Shown one piece after another: positions 59,959 to 64,000 of a DNA stretch of 64,000 nucleotides (position 1 is its first letter; each line of letters opens with the position of its first letter). The translations under genes and the position numbers were made by a program. This DNA comes from Paramecium tetraurelia (Eukaryota; Ciliophora; Oligohymenophorea; Peniculida; Parameciidae). The DNA lies in the NCBI RefSeq assembly GCF_000165425.1, contig NW_001799029.1, forward strand, positions 62,001 to 126,000, given 5' to 3'. The notes beneath the pieces were generated by a model that did no database searches, was not told the origin of the DNA, and saw only the letters and a program-made list of their open reading frames with translations.

Positions 59959-61377
59959 TCATTATACTATTTCTACATTTCTTTATTATAATTGCTTGTT
60001 TGTTAGAGCTTTGATCTCGATAGACTTTTCATATTTCATATCAGGAACGGCTTGTCTAGTTTGTTCAATGAATTTAATATCATGATTTCTTAGATTTGGC
60101 AATTCTTTTTGCAATTCATTTTTATATGCACTGTACTTTTAGTAATATTGTAAGAAGCATTCTTTCATTGCCTTCAAATCTCCAGCTGTGGCCTTTGAAT
60201 AATGAGAATGAGTTATACTTGTGTAAGATCCTCGACAATGTAGGGGAAGGGATTGCTCAAGTAGGGTTCTGCCCAAGTGTGGGTTTCGAGCAGGACATCT
60301 AAAAGTGCCATTTTTTCAATTTAATTTTCATCAGTTTCTCCTGTTCTTCTGGGGGGAATTCGAGTGGCTTCAGTATAGTTGATACCATGAGGAGCTTCAA
60401 CCCAATAATTGTTGATGGGTACTAGGTGTGGTATCCCCACATAGGCATTTATAGTTTCGCATCCTTCGAAAGCACTCTTCAACATTGCAGTCATATACAG
60501 ATCCTTAGGTGTTTAAAAGACATGTGGCAAGAAATCGTACGCGGCTTTTCTGAGAGTGATAGGAATATCATTCATCTATTTGGTCTTTTGTAGTGTGTAT
60601 TTGAAGAGATCTCTGGCCTCTTGGATTTCAAGAGTGCCACCTAAATTTAGTTTATGCAAGTGATCAGGCATGTCAGCCAACAGAACTTTGTGTTTACCCA
60701 TAAGGGCTGTGTAGAGGACACGATTAATGAGATAATATTCTGAATATCTATGGTTGATAATGTGTTCGTCGATAGTTTATATGAATAGATTTTTATTGGC
60801 TTCTTGTATTTCTTTGGATTGAATGTTGGCATAGGAGTAGGTGCTGAGTCCTTTGGACCAATCAATTTCTTCCATATTTTTGTTGGCATTGAGCATATCT
60901 AAGACGACTAGATTGACTACTGCTTCTTCCCAAGCATGTGGTTTGAGGGGATCAATCAAGGGGGTGTCGTACATTTCGTAGCCCTCGACATTTTGGAGTG
61001 CACATTTGTGAGCGAGGAATCTCTGCCTTGCTAGATAAGGGGAGGGGTCCAATTGCAATACGATTAGATCTGGATGCATTCTAAGTAGAGGAATGGATAT
61101 ACTGAGTGTTAAGACTGTTGAAGAGATCGTAATTCTGGAATTTGTCTTTGGTTTAACCATAGGGCACTCCAGTGACATAGCAAGTGTCTGAACTTTCGTG
61201 ATTGTTGGCCAGATATCCTTGATTGGCTGCTTTCAATGGTTTGAGTTTGACTGATTTGGGTGTTTTGGCCCCATAGCAATCTCTTTAATTCAAGAAGTAG
61301 AGCTCTGCGGAGAGCTATTCGTAGCGATATCTCAATTTCTGATTGAGGGATCTAACAATTTTAATTCTTTATAACAT
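59959..61377 (-). CDS. TraB-like protein, probably mitochondrial
   Basis: A 456-residue protein with introns at 61081-61102 (22 nt) and 60193-60218 (26 nt, ends AAG). The basic amphipathic start MLQRIKIVRSLNQKLRYRYE looks like a mitochondrial presequence. CYVTGVPYGQTKDKFQNYD followed by MHPDLIVLQLDPSPYLARQR resembles the TraB opening (a GT/P motif, then 'PDLVVLELDxxR'). Later parts include LINRVLYTALMGKHKVLLAD and GCETINAYVGIPHLVPINNYW. TraB-domain proteins include mitochondrial outer-membrane and tethering factors; the biochemical role is unclear. The upstream frame is open further (another ATG at ~61560) but that part overlaps the divergent kinase's promoter. Confidence 0.6.
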
Positions 61378-61604
61378 AAATAATGTTAGAACACAAGCGA
61401 AATCACTCTTAGAAAATTAGAACTGTGTAGATAAGATGTTATGATAAACAGGTGGCGATCGACATAGCGATGGACAAGAGTGTGGCTGATCTCCTGAACA
61501 AGGTATGAGTATTGGAGACTTATTCATGCTAGCTCCGTGAACATCCAGCAACGCCAAATTCATAATAGTTGGTTGCTTTGAAAACAGTTTCGAATTCAAT
61601 CACG

Positions 61605-63244
61605 ATGGATTATATGTTATCGGTGCCAGAAGAGAGAGGTAAGTGTTCATATGATTATTAATCAGCTTAACTGCCCATACACAAGTTGAAACAGGAAGCT
61701 TTGATTGGAGTCTACAGATAGAATGCTCATAAATAAAATCTGAGTCTTTTAGACTTCACATTTGAACGATGCATTGGTAAGGGTGGTACTTCAGAGGTCT
61801 ATTTGGTACGTCATCACGTGTCTGGAAGATTGTTTGCTCTGAAGATGATCAAAAAATAATATATTACTGATTGCAGGAGACTGGAACAAATCCTAAGAGA
61901 AAAGAAAATTCTGTCCCAGGTTCTGAATCACTCCAAATTCATCATTCCATTGTATGCCACATTTGCAACCAAAGACCACCTGTGTTTTTTAATGGAGTAC
62001 TCTGCTGGGGGTGAGATGTTTTATCATCTCTAAAATTACCGTTTTACAGATGATGAAGCTCGAGCTTACATTTGCGAGGTCATTTGTGCCCTGGAGGAAC
62101 TCCATTAGCATCGTGTCTTATACAGAGACCTGAAAGTAATTAGTAAATTTCAATGTCTAGCCAGAGAACATACTCATAGATCTTAGAGGTCACATCCAAC
62201 TCACTGATTTTGGGTTGTCTAAATTGGATTTGAGTGAAGAACAACTAACCAACAGTTTCTGCGGGTCTCCTGAGTATATGCCTCCAGAGATAGTCAATCG
62301 ATAAGGGTACTCATATCCTGCTGATTTCTACACCTTAGGATGTTTATTGTATGAGTTGTTGTTAGGCTTGCCACCTCATTATTCTCAGAACACTGAAGAA
62401 ATATTCCATAAAATTTAGAATGAGGACATCTCATTCCCTGAAGATTTGAGTTCAGATGTAATGTCATTGTTGTAAAATCTTTTGAATAAGAATATTAAAG
62501 AAAGAATACATGACTTTGCTACCTTGAAGAGGAATCCCTGGTTTGCTGATGTCGATTGGCAAGCTGTCAAATAGAAGAAATCTGCTTAGATGCCTATATT
62601 CATTGATATCTATGAGACTCACATCCATCAGGAGTTCTTGAAGATAGATGTAAATGATCTCAATCAAAAGAATGAACATGGCGAGTTAAGTAGTTCTGAA
62701 GATCTCTTTGATTTCTTCAATTATGTCAATGAGTCATACAAGGACATATTCTAGTTGAAATAGAAGATGCGAGTTCAAAGTGATCATCTCATTGATAAGA
62801 AGCTGTTACAAATTAGTTAATCAAGTGCAAAAAAGAAGAATCTCTAATTAAACCTAAATGACATAGAGAAGCAATTTTCAAAAACTCAGACTCTTAAATA
62901 ATCACTGACACCCTAGAGTGTGATGCCACTATCTTTGTTACGCAAATCATTTTAGTAGATGATGAAAGAGAAACCCAGAAAGAGTCAAGACAATCATCCC
63001 ACTTTAAGTACTGTGTTATCTGATAGGCCCATAATAGATCGCAATTATGTAGCCATTTCATTTTTAATAATTGTAGATTTAGAAGATGTTGCAAACTTTA
63101 ACAAGCAAGAAGAAACCACAGAGTCCTTCACATAACGGGTTGTCTTGGAGACCACCTCAAGTGAAAAGAGGGTCTAGTTCATCGACTCATTTAAAATCAT
63201 CGATTAGTCAAAGAGGATAGAGTTCAACAAGATAAATAAAATGA
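61605..63244 (+). CDS. AGC-family Ser/Thr protein kinase
   Basis: A 528-residue kinase with introns at 62136-62160 (25 nt) and 63049-63076 (28 nt). A 27-nt GT...CAG segment at 61643-61669 could be a third, in-frame intron. Catalytic motifs: [60 protein letters not shown] and [16 protein letters not shown]. The PEYMPPE sequence replaces the usual APE with PPE, so the activation-segment end differs by one residue. The C-terminal 200 residues are Ser/Lys/Gln-rich without a hydrophobic motif. It is close in style to the kinase at 39262, suggesting members of one expanded AGC group. The last intron sets the basic C terminus. Confidence 0.9.
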
Positions 63245-63268
63245 TATACTACTTATTTATTAGAAATT

Positions 63269-64000
63269 TCATTCTACTCTACTTAAGTCAGCCTATGATT
63301 GATGGTCATATCCATATTGATCCACAAATACCTCAGGGTAGATCTTATTGTAGAAACGAGGGACGGACAGAATGGTTGGGTTGATGTCTGGAGATAGTGA
63401 GTCATTTTCGTCCTTTTCTCTAATGAAATATCTCTAAAATATCTTACTTATCACTCAATTCCAAAGGATTCATTTGATACAAATGGTCTCTCTTTCTGTT
63501 CTCGTTTCTTACGATGCCCATCAAATATTCTCTAATCATTCTAAATCTCTTCTTAATTCTAGCACGTTGTTCAGCTCTATTCGTGAATAGTTTCCTTGTC
63601 AACCAATTCTTGTTTGACAAATTTGGGAACTTCACATTAATCTTATTTCTTAGCTTATCCAAGGCTTCTTCTTAGCCATCCAATTAAGCCCACAAAATTT
63701 CCCATAGGATAATCGCAATGAAGACTCCATTGATGATTATCAAAAATATGTAGAAGGGCCAAATGATCTCCTGATTGGAAGTCTAGTTGGCTGAATATAG
63801 AGTCATTCCCAACACAATGGAGGTTCCACAAACTAATGTACTCATATCATCCAAATAATTTAAATAGGGTAACTTAAATGGCTTATATTTCTTAGTGAGC
63901 AGAGAATAAATGAACACAATGATGAAGATCAAGGCAGCCTTGATGATGATTAAATCTTCGTAGAATGTCAAAAACAATATGATGAAACTCTTCTAGAAAA
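63269..64000 (-). CDS. C-terminal end of a large multipass membrane protein (cut by window edge)
   Basis: The last ~234 codons of a gene that continues past the right edge, with one 28-nt intron (63420-63447). Three or more membrane helices are visible (IIIKAALIFIIVFIYSLL, STLVCGTSIVLGMTLYS, FYIFLIIINGVFIAIILWEI), followed by a basic cytosolic domain (KKRFRMIREYLMGIVRNENR) and an acidic, Tyr-containing tail ending QADLSRVE. This C-terminal block is what large ciliate membrane proteins with polycystin-like or adhesion-type ectodomains look like, but the ectodomain is outside the window, so no name is given. Confidence 0.7.

Overview
The window is protein-coding nuclear DNA from a ciliate and looks like the macronuclear genome of Paramecium. 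It is very AT-rich. Conserved genes (proteasome beta1, ribosomal proteins eL21 and eS26, a Trm5-type tRNA methyltransferase, calpain) read through only if TAA and TAG encode Gln and TGA is the sole stop. Nearly every gene is also cut by very short introns. The roughly 58 that I placed run from 22 to 32 nt, start with GT and end mostly in TAG, with a sizeable minority in AAG. All coordinates below use that code. Intron positions were found by hand from frame shifts at GT...AG pairs; for nearly every gene the exon total then comes out as a whole number of codons. Stated protein lengths exclude the introns.

Layout: (1) 1-9.5 kb is gene-poor and partly degenerate. It holds the 5' end of a casein kinase 1, an HMG-box protein, an unknown coiled-coil-like protein, a secreted Cys-containing protein with a likely frameshift, and a nearly identical but truncated and frameshifted copy of that protein's 3' end 5.5 kb away. 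(2) 9.7-24.5 kb is a dense run of small unknown proteins plus a BAH-PHD chromatin reader, a membrane-anchored pepsin-like protein lacking one catalytic Asp, a CAMK/SNF1-like kinase and a DDT/WHIM-like chromatin protein. (3) 24.5-38.8 kb holds a doublecortin-kinase fusion, a multipass membrane protein, TRM5, a divergent kinase, proteasome beta1, two unknown genes, a long coiled-coil protein and an EF-hand calpain. (4) 39-50 kb, all on the minus strand, holds an AGC kinase, a TTC12-like TPR/armadillo protein, a calmodulin-like protein, RPL21, RPS26, a cAMP-receptor-type GPCR and a hybrid histidine kinase directly next to it. (5) 50-64 kb holds a small one-TM protein, a Gln-rich protein, a secreted protein, a 2,019-residue Cys-rich surface antigen with a GPI-type tail, a TraB-like protein, another AGC kinase and the C-terminal end of a large membrane protein cut by the window edge.

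The genes do not form operons; spacing is short and each is an independent unit. Signalling is over-represented: six Ser/Thr kinases and one histidine kinase, alongside a GPCR, a calmodulin-like protein and a calpain. The cilium is the other recurring theme (TTC12-like, DCX kinase, coiled-coil proteins). No tRNA, rRNA, CRISPR, telomere repeat or transposase was seen.
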